DNA of 36,205 nucleotides, from assembly GCA_005046945.1 (NCBI GenBank), contig SUSS01000027.1, positions 1 to 36,205 of the forward strand, given 5' to 3'. Below the pieces are notes generated by a model. That model saw only the letters and a list, made by a program, of their open reading frames with translations, ran no database searches and was not told where the DNA came from. Positions within the stretch are counted from its first letter, which is position 1, and the number at the start of each line of letters is the position of its first letter. Shown here piece by piece: positions 17,402-24,040 of this stretch. The position numbers and the translations under genes are program-made. The stretch comes from Tissierella creatinini (GTDB lineage: Bacteria > Bacillota > Clostridia > Tissierellales > Tissierellaceae).

Positions 17402-17719
17402 CTATTCTTTTGTTATTTTTATTTCAACATCCTTCGGCAGCGCTAGCTCACATGCTACTTCAATCCCTTTGATTATTGCTGAAGGCACAGGACAGGCAGC
17501 ATGTTTGCAATATTCCTTAGCCAATTCATACACTACTGAATCTCCAAGTTTGGAGAAGCATACCTCAAATGCGTCAACTTCTTTTAATTCCTGTTCCATA
17601 GGCTTGATATTCGGACAGTCTGTACAAATTTCAATAATAGCAGTCTGCATATCCTCAGATTCTACCTTTATGAAAGTATTCAAGCCGCAAATACCTGGAT
17701 TTACTTTAACTTCAACCAT
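17402..17719 (-). CDS. Small cysteine-containing protein, DUF6951-like
   Basis: A 105-residue soluble protein starting MVEVKVNPGICGL (ATG 17719, GGAG nine bases upstream; the frame is open to 17740). Cysteines occur as PGICG near residue 11, CTDCPNI near 33-36, VCFSK near 53, and KYCKHAACPVP-type spacing (EYCKHAACPVP) near 71-77. The pattern suggests metal or Fe-S binding. I recall this as DUF6951, a family without known function; the assignment is from memory. It faces away from the FAD reductase gene, with a possible promoter at 17773-17802. Confidence 0.65.
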   Translation of the reverse strand: MVEVKVNPGICGLNTFIKVESEDMQTAIIEICTDCPNIKPMEQELKEVDAFEVCFSKLGDSVVYELAKEYCKHAACPVPSAIIKGIEVACELALPKDVEIKITKE

Positions 17720-17772
17720 CAATCCCAGCTCCTTCACCAATTAATTTTTTGCTCCAATAAAGCTAATTTCAT

Positions 17773-17802
17773 ATTATCACAATATCTAATACCTGTACTC
17801 AA
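17773..17802 (-). promoter_or_regulatory. Possible promoter of the DUF6951-like gene
   Basis: Minus-strand TTGAGT (17797-17802) and GATAAT (17773-17778) with an 18-base spacer, 55 bases before the start codon. A moderate match only. Confidence 0.4.
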
Positions 17803-17849
17803 ATAATTTTAAGAAGTACTAATTATTCTTGAATGTAGGAACAGCCATT

Positions 17850-19076
17850 CTAAGAGGTGGAGGTCATCTCATCAATGGATATATTAACATCTGTAAATTC
17901 AGCCTCATCAAGGGGTTGGTTATTAGCTAATAATTTTTCCATATCTTTTCTTTTCTCAAATTTATTAGCAAATAGGATTGCAAGAGGATAATTGTTATTA
18001 TCAACATAAGCAACTGCAAATTTTTTTTCATTTAAAGAACCTCTAACAAAAGTCTTATCCCAAGTTCTTGCATAGCCTAAATATTCAAAGCTTTCATCAT
18101 ATTGGTCTGTCCAAAAATATGGCTCCATACTATATTCATTACTCTTTTTATTTAAAATATTTTTTGCAATTGAAATTCCTTGGCCCCAAGCATTTTCCCA
18201 ATGTTCTATGTGGATTAAGCGATTTTTATAAGGCCATTTAACAATATCTCCACCTGCATATATATTTGGTAAAGAGGTTTCTCCATATTTATTAACAATA
18301 ATACCATGATCTATATCAAGTGAATCAACTTTAAAAGATATGTTAGGCTCAACTCCTACTGCAATAATAACCATATCAGCTTTAATGCTTTTACCACTTT
18401 TGGTTCGTATATGACTTATGTTTCCTTTATCATCCTTAATAAACTCATCTGTTTCCTCATCAAAAACAAAATTTACATTATGTGATTGGTGCATTTTTGT
18501 AAAGTATTCAGACACTTGTTCACCAAGAATATTTTCAAGGGGTTTTCCAGATCTTATTAATACTGAAACCTTTTTATCTAATTGGGTAAAGGTTGATGCC
18601 AACTCTAAGCCAATAAACCCCGCTCCAATTATTACAATGTTTTCAATATTTTTTGCCCACTCTTTAATCCTCTTTGCATCATTAAACTCACGAAGGTAAT
18701 AAATCCCCTTAGCATCATCACCAGATATTTTTACCTTGCGTACTTTAGAACCTGTTGCAATTACCAGGTAATCATAAGGAATTGTTTCGTTAAGATTAGT
18801 TGTAATAGTTTGTTCTTTATAATTAATAAAATCTACCTTTGTATTTAATTTCAAATTGATATTATTTTTTTTATAAAAGTCCTTATCTTTTAAAAGAGGG
18901 GGTTCCATATTATCCATATCCATCATCCATTCTTTTGATAAGGGATATGTATTATAAGGAAATACATCCTTTTTATCAATAATAGTTATATCTCCATTGA
19001 ATTTATTTTTAACCAACTCACTCATTGCATATATTCCTGTAATAGATGCCCCAATTATAACTACTTTATCCTTCAT
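17850..19076 (-). CDS. FAD-dependent NAD(P)H oxidoreductase (ferredoxin/rubredoxin reductase type)
   Basis: A 408-residue flavoprotein. The FAD-binding start is VVIIGASITGIYA (final Gly of the dinucleotide motif retained), the central IVIIGAGFIGLELAS is the NAD(P)-binding fold, and NIYAGGD is the second FAD motif. The C-terminal part with MEPYFWTDQYDESFEYLGYA is the dimerisation domain of the rhodocoxin/putidaredoxin-reductase group. Such enzymes pass electrons from NAD(P)H to a small iron-sulfur partner; no partner gene is next to it. GGAGG lies 12 bases before the ATG. No redox-active CxxC is seen, so it is not a thioredoxin-reductase type. Confidence 0.85.
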   Translation of the reverse strand: MKDKVVIIGASITGIYAMSELVKNKFNGDITIIDKKDVFPYNTYPLSKEWMMDMDNMEPPLLKDKDFYKKNNINLKLNTKVDFINYKEQTITTNLNETIPYDYLVIATGSKVRKVKISGDDAKGIYYLREFNDAKRIKEWAKNIENIVIIGAGFIGLELASTFTQLDKKVSVLIRSGKPLENILGEQVSEYFTKMHQSHNVNFVFDEETDEFIKDDKGNISHIRTKSGKSIKADMVIIAVGVEPNISFKVDSLDIDHGIIVNKYGETSLPNIYAGGDIVKWPYKNRLIHIEHWENAWGQGISIAKNILNKKSNEYSMEPYFWTDQYDESFEYLGYARTWDKTFVRGSLNEKKFAVAYVDNNNYPLAILFANKFEKRKDMEKLLANNQPLDEAEFTDVNISIDEMTSTS

Positions 19077-19309
19077 GTTGAATTCACTCCTCCTTAAAAT
19101 TTAAACATACATCATAACACATATACCCATTCTTATATTTATTACCAACCCCCACAATCCTTCTTTTCTTTATTAAACAATAATTAAAAATCCTAGCTCT
19201 ATTTTTTATGTATGGGTAGCAATCACTTTAAACCACTTGGGTGAAGATGAAAGGCACTCTACGGGTTTAACATAGAGCGCCTTGATTAATTATTATTATT
19301 AGTATAGAT
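19077..19309. other. Intergenic stretch with one hairpin
   Basis: No gene is seen. A hairpin, GGCACTCTA (19253-19261) with TAGAGCGCC (19273-19281), one mismatch, could end transcription in either direction; T-runs after it are weak. The rest is AT-rich without clear signals. Confidence 0.4.
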
Positions 19310-19492
19310 TTAATTAGTAACATTGTACTCTATTAAAGTATCATAGCCATCAAAGTATACCAAATCTCCTTCTGGCAAATGCCAAATTGCTTTGAGCGTT
19401 TTGGGTTGCATAATCCCATTGACCTCCCGATAGTCTCCGCAAATTGCTGACCATTTAACTTGTTTAGCATTACCATTTGTATCAATATTAAA
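19310..19492 (-). pseudogene. C-terminal remnant of a DUF6544-like protein
   Basis: The minus strand codes for 60 residues ending in TAA that read like a real C-terminus: KQVKWSAICGDYREVNGIMQ, then KAIWHLPEGDLVYFD. The pattern W-S-A...YREVNGI...W..PEGD..YFD fits what I recall of DUF6544. A TAG directly precedes the segment and no start codon or ribosome site exists, so the gene has lost its N-terminal majority. The family name is from memory. Confidence 0.55.
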
Positions 19493-19557
19493 CTATGTAT
19501 CTTTTAATTACTCTGAGCGGTTCCGTCCTACACAAAACACTTTGAGTTTTGCGGCCT

Positions 19558-20631
19558 TTAGAATTTATGTTTTATTCCTTTATATATTACACAACCAATA
19601 AATATCAGCCCCAAATATCCTTCAAGTGGATAAAAGACGCCGACAAGTTCACTGAATGAAAATAACCCTAAAACAAATATAAAAATTGCAACCAATGCTG
19701 CAAATATCTGATTTCCTCTTTTCCCGCCTTTTGTAAATCGGCTACATACAGACCACATCATGGCGGAACAAGAAGAGAATATTCCTAATATCAATACAAT
19801 TGAAAAAACTGCTCCTAATATGTAAGATATTTTTTTTGCTAAATACAACATTGGGATTTCTAAGGTCGTTATATTTTCCGAATTCAGTAAGATAGCTGTA
19901 TTCATGATTGCAATAGCCAGTACTAATGCAATCGCTCCAAATATTGCTCCATATTTTGCATCTTTTCGACTATTTGCTGATATACCGAGTGCGGTGAAAT
20001 ATGCACTACCACTTTGAAAATTTAATGATAAATATAATATTGAGCTAATAATCCAATGGGGTGACGATTGCGACTCACTCAGTATCAATTCGTATTGGGA
20101 AACTTGCATAAAATTATTAAAATCAAGGATTACAGTAATCGTTCCAACAAGTAGTGAAAAAATAATTATTACAGGTCCAATGGTAGAAACGATTTTTACT
20201 AATCGCTCAAATCCAATTAAATATGCACAAAAAACCATCTCTGCCATGACAGCGGAACCAATATAATGATTGATTCCATAGTACTCGGAAAGAGTAGCAC
20301 CTGCACCGGAAATTAGTACGGGCATAATCAAAATGAGTGTAACAGGTATTAACCAGGAATAAAACCTCCCTAACTTTTCACCACAAAAATATTTAAAATG
20401 ATTAAATGTTGTTTCATTTTTATGTTCTTGTCCTGTAGCTAATAAAACTTGACCCAAAAATAAAAATCCTATCAAATTGAGCAAAACAACCCCATAGCTC
20501 CAATATCCGTAACTTGTAAAGAATTGCAACACTTCCTGGCCTGTCGCGAATCCCGAACCTATTACCCATGCTATAAAAGCTCCTGCAAACTTTACTACTG
20601 CTTTTTTATTGCATTTATTATGTCCATCCAT
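19558..20631 (-). CDS. YkvI-type membrane transporter-like protein
   Basis: A 357-residue protein with about ten hydrophobic segments and the hallmark FAGAFIAWVIGSGFATGQE near residues 15-33, with the unwound-helix glycine pattern (GSGFATGQE) of the YkvI family, relatives of amino-acid/cation symporters with a LeuT-type fold. Substrate unknown. The gene is intact although both flanks are decayed DNA. The ATG at 20631 follows AAAGGGATGG at rather short spacing, and a second ATG just upstream is out of frame; initiation may be weak. No promoter is obvious. Confidence 0.8.
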   Translation of the reverse strand: MDGHNKCNKKAVVKFAGAFIAWVIGSGFATGQEVLQFFTSYGYWSYGVVLLNLIGFLFLGQVLLATGQEHKNETTFNHFKYFCGEKLGRFYSWLIPVTLILIMPVLISGAGATLSEYYGINHYIGSAVMAEMVFCAYLIGFERLVKIVSTIGPVIIIFSLLVGTITVILDFNNFMQVSQYELILSESQSSPHWIISSILYLSLNFQSGSAYFTALGISANSRKDAKYGAIFGAIALVLAIAIMNTAILLNSENITTLEIPMLYLAKKISYILGAVFSIVLILGIFSSCSAMMWSVCSRFTKGGKRGNQIFAALVAIFIFVLGLFSFSELVGVFYPLEGYLGLIFIGCVIYKGIKHKF

Positions 20632-20743
20632 CCCTTTATCTCAATTCCTTCATCACCAAAATTGGTTTTTATTGCTACCCTCGCGCTCGTATTAACTATA
20701 AATGAACTCATTCAAATATGTATTTCCCGTTAAAAAGAAACAC

Positions 20744-20831
20744 ACATCCAACCTGAACACACAACCTCAAAAATTTCCAAAATAACATCTATCCTGACCA
20801 CTCGCGGGGCACTGACATCTAACCTGACCAC
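20744..20831. mobile_element. Terminal-repeat end of an IS21-like element (no transposase left)
   Basis: Three direct repeats with the core ACATC-(T/C)-A-(T/A)-CCTGA-(C/A)-C: 20744-20758, 20785-20801 and 20815-20831. On the minus strand they read GTGGTCAGGTTAGATGT and close variants. Several subterminal repeats of about this size, 30-40 bases apart, are characteristic of IS21-family ends, where they bind the IstA transposase. No istA or istB reading frame lies on either side, so this is a solitary end. Family assignment is an inference from organisation. Confidence 0.45.
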
Positions 20832-20954
20832 TTGACTATCAAAAAGCGTTTTTATAGACTTGTTTCCTCCAACCGGAAAATTCATGTTTTTCGCTTTATG
20901 GGTTTCATCCCCATGTGTGCTAAAAGCATTGATATATAAGGGTTTTCGGCAAAA

Positions 20955-21011
20955 TCAATCTTTTGTGCGTGACATCAATACAACACTCTCCACATGCACT
21001 GAGTGTTCAAT
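20955..21011 (-). pseudogene. C-terminal scrap of an RlmD-type rRNA methyltransferase
   Basis: The last 18 codons of a minus-strand frame read IEHSVHVESVVLMSRTKD then stop. The HVESVVLMSR tail is very like the conserved end of 23S rRNA (uracil-5-)-methyltransferases (RlmD/RumA family). Upstream codons do not continue the similarity convincingly and a stop occurs about 95 bases further. Probably the broken end of a gene cut by a mobile element. Confidence 0.4.
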
Positions 21012-21327
21012 AATGATTACCACAGCACATGGAATCCCCTTGGTGTCAGAGTATATTTTAGAATAGGAAATGGCTATATATAGCAGTCCTTACTTTTATG
21101 CTATTTTAATTTGTATATACTTATTTAATTTGCAATAGCAAAGGTAATAATGAGATTCCTACATCAACTCCTTTGTCAGCAATCCATTTAATAATATCAT
21201 TTCCACATCGCAGTTATAAATCCTTGCGTTTGGATATTTTATATAATTTTATTCATCTAATTATATCACAAAATTTCATTTTTTCGATGTCAATTTCAGA
21301 TTGGATATAACTTAAAATATTGCTTAC

Positions 21328-21570
21328 CTAAAAATGGTTAGTTGATTCGTCCTTTATCTTTACAGGATTTCCAGACTTTTTTACCTTGCTTTCTTCTTCC
21401 TGCTTGCCGCCTATATACTCTCGCACATTAGCAGGGACATATTTTTCGTACAGTTTTTGCACTTGTTCAGTCAATTCATCTTCTAATTTTGACTCCTTTT
21501 TCTCCATATATTGCTTAACGGCTCTAAGCTTTTCAGCATCAACGCTGATTCTCACGATATCTTTTTTCAT
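21328..21570 (-). CDS. DUF6103-like small conjugative-element protein
   Basis: An 80-residue charged protein beginning KKDIVRISVDAEKLRAVKQY, with the middle LEDELTEQVQKLYEKYVPANVREYIGG. I recognise this as the DUF6103 type found in Tn1549-like conjugative elements of clostridia; function unknown. Residues 8-55 are predicted helical, the C-terminal 25 are lysine-rich and probably disordered. AAAGGAG precedes the ATG by 11 bases. The upstream gene at 21815-21991 is a paralogue. Confidence 0.65.
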   Translation of the reverse strand: MKKDIVRISVDAEKLRAVKQYMEKKESKLEDELTEQVQKLYEKYVPANVREYIGGKQEEESKVKKSGNPVKIKDESTNHF

Positions 21571-21609
21571 CTATAGGCTGTCTCCTTTCCAAATAAATTA
21601 ATAATATGA

Positions 21610-21828
21610 TTACATGCTTTGCTCCATTCCTTGGCCTTGTTCATTCTCTTGTTCTGTTGTTCCTACAGTTTCTTCAGGACTTCCGGAAGCTGCTTGGTAT
21701 TCTGTACTTTGTCTTCTGCCGCCTCTGCCCCTTCCGCGAGGTGTACTTCTTTCAGTTGATTCAGAATCGTCAGGACTAATAGCAGCAGATTCCTCAGCCT
21801 GTATTTCCTGCTCCTCATCGTTTTTCAA
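21610..21828 (-). pseudogene. Detached disordered tail of the upstream DUF6103-like gene
   Basis: A frame rich in Glu, Ser, Gln, Arg and Gly (ESTERSTPRGRGRGGRRQ) ends at TAA 21610. It continues the upstream gene in the +1 frame: removing one A from the run of five As complementary to 21821-21825 would fuse both into one protein of about 130 residues, with the tail following YLEN. It might instead be translated separately from the TTG at 21828, which has AAGGAG five bases upstream, giving 72 residues. I favour a frameshifted single gene because a charged C-terminal tail is normal for this family. Confidence 0.55.
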
Positions 21829-21991
21829 GATATCTCCTTGTGACTGATGGAACATGCTTTTCATAAATATTATCTACATGCTTTTGCAATTCTCCTTCTA
21901 CAGTCAATTCTTTTTCTTTCATATAAAATCGTAAGGCATCCAATTTTTCCTTTGCAAATTCTATTTGCAATTTTTCCATTTCTACACTCAT
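21815..21991 (-). CDS. DUF6103-like protein, N-terminal part of a frameshifted gene
   Basis: A 58-residue product from ATG 21991 (GGAGG five bases upstream), ending RRYLEKR. It aligns with its neighbour at 21328-21570: both share EKL-x-A-x(2)-x-YM-x-KE, E-x-EL, YEK-x-VP and R-x-Y in the same order. The frame ends abruptly just after the conserved core, where the neighbour continues with a charged tail; that tail is found in the +1 frame immediately after. Part of a decayed conjugative element. Confidence 0.6.
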   Translation of the reverse strand: MSVEMEKLQIEFAKEKLDALRFYMKEKELTVEGELQKHVDNIYEKHVPSVTRRYLEKR

Positions 21992-22001
21992 CTTTTCCTC
22001 C

Positions 22002-22275
22002 TTATAAATCAAATCCTAAAAATACATTCCGTGGCTGTGCTTCTATTTCTTCTCCTGTAAACTCCTGAATCTCTTCAAATCTTACTGTATATTTTACACT
22101 TGTTCACCTGTAAGGGATATAAATTCCCCATCACCGCTATTTACAACAATAAAAAAAGGACCGATAATTATATCTCTTCCGAACTTTCTGCTCAGCTCCA
22201 TTCCATTCATTTTTCATTCATCATTACATACTAAAATGCAATTACCAGCTAAATATTCCTTCAACTTCCTTCCAT
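22002..22275 (-). pseudogene. DUF3846-like pseudogene
   Basis: Minus-strand fragments in sequence read LKEYLAGNCILVCNDE, a TGA stop, KMNGMELSRKFGRDIIIGPF and FIVVNSGDGEFISLTGEQ, then, after a frame change, KYTVRFEEIQEFTGEE and NVFLGFDL with TAA. The order (nucleotide-like ILVCNDE-GK, D-x-I-x-G-x-FFI, FISLT-x-EQ) fits DUF3846 proteins of conjugative elements as I recall them. An ATG at 22275 with AGGAGG upstream is in yet another frame. At least three lesions, so it is dead. Confidence 0.5.
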
Positions 22276-22594
22276 ATTCCTCCTAAGTTATTACTTATTT
22301 CCTTTTCATATGACATCCATTTCACTGTAATATCACAATAAAGTCGCAAAATGTGCAATAAAGTTATGAACTGAGAAATGAATGATTATTTATTAAACAT
22401 TCATGAGTTTTCATAAAAAATCAGTATCCTTTTATTTCTGGATACTGATTTTTTGCGAAGTTATTTATGGTAGCCGTTTCATCTTAATATTTTTCACATT
22501 TTCAGTGTATCTGTGAAAGATATCTGCCATTTAGGTACTGGTAGATAAAGTATCTAGTAAGAGCAAATTTCTACCTATTTTTCTCTGTAATAAA
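22276..22594. other. Intergenic stretch holding a strong hairpin
   Basis: No gene is seen. Apart from the terminator at 22416-22453 the DNA is AT-rich without recognisable motifs. Confidence 0.5.
22416..22453. terminator. Bidirectional terminator
   Basis: Perfect 14-bp inverted repeat: AAAAATCAGTATCC (22416-22429) with GGATACTGATTTTT (22440-22453), 10-base loop, T-run on either strand. On the minus strand it would end the ykkC-B3/4-PPOX transcript; on the plus strand nothing obvious needs it. Confidence 0.85.
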
Positions 22595-23098
22595 TTAATC
22601 TGTCTTCTGTTTCTTTGCTCTGACAAATTCAATTGATTCTTTTCCGCTCAGGTGTTCTATTTCCAGTTCTATCATGCATACAGCCTTAATTTCCTTGTCT
22701 ATTGCAGCTGCAATATGTTCCTTCGGCATCTGTGCAGAATATTTCTCTGTCAATAACTCCAGTGCTTTTCTTCGTTCTGAATCATCCTCAATGATGCGTG
22801 CTTTTCCAAAAGCAATCACACTTCTGAAATAGGTGGTGTATTCCTCCGGTACAATTTGATCTTCGTCAATAACGCAAAATGATACTTTTTGATTTTTTGT
22901 AATAGAATCTAATTTATGCCCCGATCTTGCCGAGTGAAAAATAATTTTATTATCATGGTAGACATAGCTGATTGGCACTGCATAGGGATAATCATTATCT
23001 CCCAACACAGCCAGTACTCCCGCAGTTCCGCGATTTAAGATTGCAATGCTTTCCTCTGTGGTTAATACTTGATTTTTACGACGCATTTCTCTGAACAT
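22595..23098 (-). CDS. Pyridoxamine 5'-phosphate oxidase-family flavin-binding protein
   Basis: A 167-residue protein with the split-barrel flavin-binding fold of the PPOX/NimA-like group: start MFREMRRKNQVLTTEESIAI, then YPYAVPISYVYHDNKIIFHS and GHKLDSITKNQKVSF. Such proteins bind FMN or heme and often reduce or detoxify small molecules; the substrate here is unknown. A Cys near residue 75 (SFCVID) aligns with many homologues. It is 16 bases after the B3/B4 gene and therefore most likely in the same riboswitch-controlled transcript. Confidence 0.85.
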   Translation of the reverse strand: MFREMRRKNQVLTTEESIAILNRGTAGVLAVLGDNDYPYAVPISYVYHDNKIIFHSARSGHKLDSITKNQKVSFCVIDEDQIVPEEYTTYFRSVIAFGKARIIEDDSERRKALELLTEKYSAQMPKEHIAAAIDKEIKAVCMIELEIEHLSGKESIEFVRAKKQKTD

Positions 23099-23114
23099 AT
23101 ATGTCTCCTTTCGT

Positions 23115-23822
23115 TTATATGATTTCTATCTCTTTATTTTCAATATCAAGAACTGAGATTGTGCATATTCCGCCTAAATTCTTCTGTACTGCTTCAGCCA
23201 GTTCATTCAAGGCATTATTAAGTGCTTCAATTCTACTTTCATCCACCAGCTCAATACAAAGGAACGCATTTTTTGTATTTTCTGTAAGCATTGTTCTCAC
23301 AGATTCACGCCAGTTCCAGCATCGGCAGATGGCGCCTGCATCATCCTTGTATACAACCTCTCCTTCGTAGGGAGGTGCACTTTCGTCAGAGCCCAGTGTA
23401 ATGAAATCCTCACCTCCGACAGCACGTGTCAATCGGATATCTCCTGCAAATGTATCGATATCCTCTCCGCCGCACGGCAGTGCGTATCTGAGCGAAACAG
23501 AGTTATAAATATCCACCAGTGGATTGATAGTACCGATGTGATTTCCGTTATCCACACGTTTAAGCAGAGCTTCAATGGAAGAACGAGCTCCCTTTTTTGT
23601 TTTAAATCTTTGCAGAGCTTCACGCCACACACGAATTACATCATTTTTACTGAAATCCGGGTCAGGTAAATGCTTGGTTACCTCTTTTTCTGCATCAAGC
23701 AGTAATGCCTGATACTGATTTTCATCCACTATTTTATTATCAATATTTTTACATACAACAATCCCAATCCTTGCATTCGGAAACAGCTCCCAAAATACGT
23801 CTTCGATCACAAACCTTGTCAT
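23115..23822 (-). CDS. Solo B3/B4-domain protein (PheRS editing-domain relative)
   Basis: A 235-residue protein made of the B3/4 domain found in the beta subunit of phenylalanyl-tRNA synthetase, here free-standing: GTINPLVDIYNSVSLRYALP and GGEDIDTFAGDIRL are the recognisable core, followed by EGEVVYKDDAGAICRCWNWR. The PheRS domain hydrolyses mischarged Tyr-tRNA; the solo proteins are uncharacterised and may act on free amino acids or mischarged tRNA. ATG 23822 with AAGGAG seven bases upstream is preferred over the longer frame from 23852, which lies in the riboswitch expression platform. First gene after the ykkC-type riboswitch. Confidence 0.85.
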   Translation of the reverse strand: MTRFVIEDVFWELFPNARIGIVVCKNIDNKIVDENQYQALLLDAEKEVTKHLPDPDFSKNDVIRVWREALQRFKTKKGARSSIEALLKRVDNGNHIGTINPLVDIYNSVSLRYALPCGGEDIDTFAGDIRLTRAVGGEDFITLGSDESAPPYEGEVVYKDDAGAICRCWNWRESVRTMLTENTKNAFLCIELVDESRIEALNNALNELAEAVQKNLGGICTISVLDIENKEIEII

Positions 23823-23867
23823 CACTTTTCTCCTTAATAAAATTAAAGCCATAGGAAATATCAGTCA

Positions 23868-23958
23868 ATATCTCCCAGGCTTTTATCCCTCCGTGTACAC
23901 AGTAACTGTGTGTTTTCTCTCGGACCTGCCAGTAAAGACTGCGGAACCCTAGAAAACT
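23868..23958 (-). promoter_or_regulatory. ykkC-type riboswitch (guanidine-I-like)
   Basis: The minus strand carries the conserved ykkC blocks in order: TCTAGGGTTCCG, a small hairpin arm, GGCAGGTCCGAGAGAAAAC, a perfect ACACAGT/ACTGTGT hairpin, ACACGGAGGGATAAAAGCC and TGGGAGA. The match resembles the guanidine-I subclass as I recall it; ppGpp, PRPP and nucleotide subclasses of ykkC share most of these bases, so the ligand needs alignment. Downstream, GGAGATAT can pair with ATATTTCC and AAAGCC with GGCTTT before TTTAATTTTATT, giving a possible terminator that competes with the 3' side of the aptamer. Confidence 0.85.
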
Positions 23959-24001
23959 TGAATATATTTAAATCATAATTAATATTTAAAAATATAGTCC
24001 G

Positions 24002-24030
24002 ATTTTAGCATAATATTGAAATCAAGTCAA
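24002..24030 (-). promoter_or_regulatory. Promoter of the ykkC-controlled operon
   Basis: Minus-strand -35 TTGACT (24025-24030), 17-base spacer, -10 TAAAAT (24002-24007). It lies just downstream of the PLP-enzyme stop codon, so the riboswitch operon has its own start. Confidence 0.75.
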
Positions 24031-24040
24031 TATTATTCAT

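Larger units (their letters stand above)
20632..21327. other. Decayed stretch with IS end and gene fragments
   Basis: Almost 700 bases without an intact gene. It holds three copies of an IS21-like terminal repeat (20744-20831) and a methyltransferase-like tail (20955-21011). Between 21012 and 21327 only short AT-rich fragments are seen; one minus-strand frame near 21125-21200 reads IIKWIADKGVDVGISLLPLL and stops, which may be another gene scrap I do not recognise. Confidence 0.5.

Noticed and set aside
20860-21066. A 68-codon plus-strand frame
   Set aside because: No ribosome site and no family resemblance; the opposite strand there carries a more convincing methyltransferase-like tail.
23850-23960. 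SAM (S-box) or T-box leader before the B3/B4 gene
   Set aside because: The GGAGGGA-like stretch tempted, but the order of conserved blocks is that of ykkC; no T-box AGGGTGG sequence or S-box core is present.
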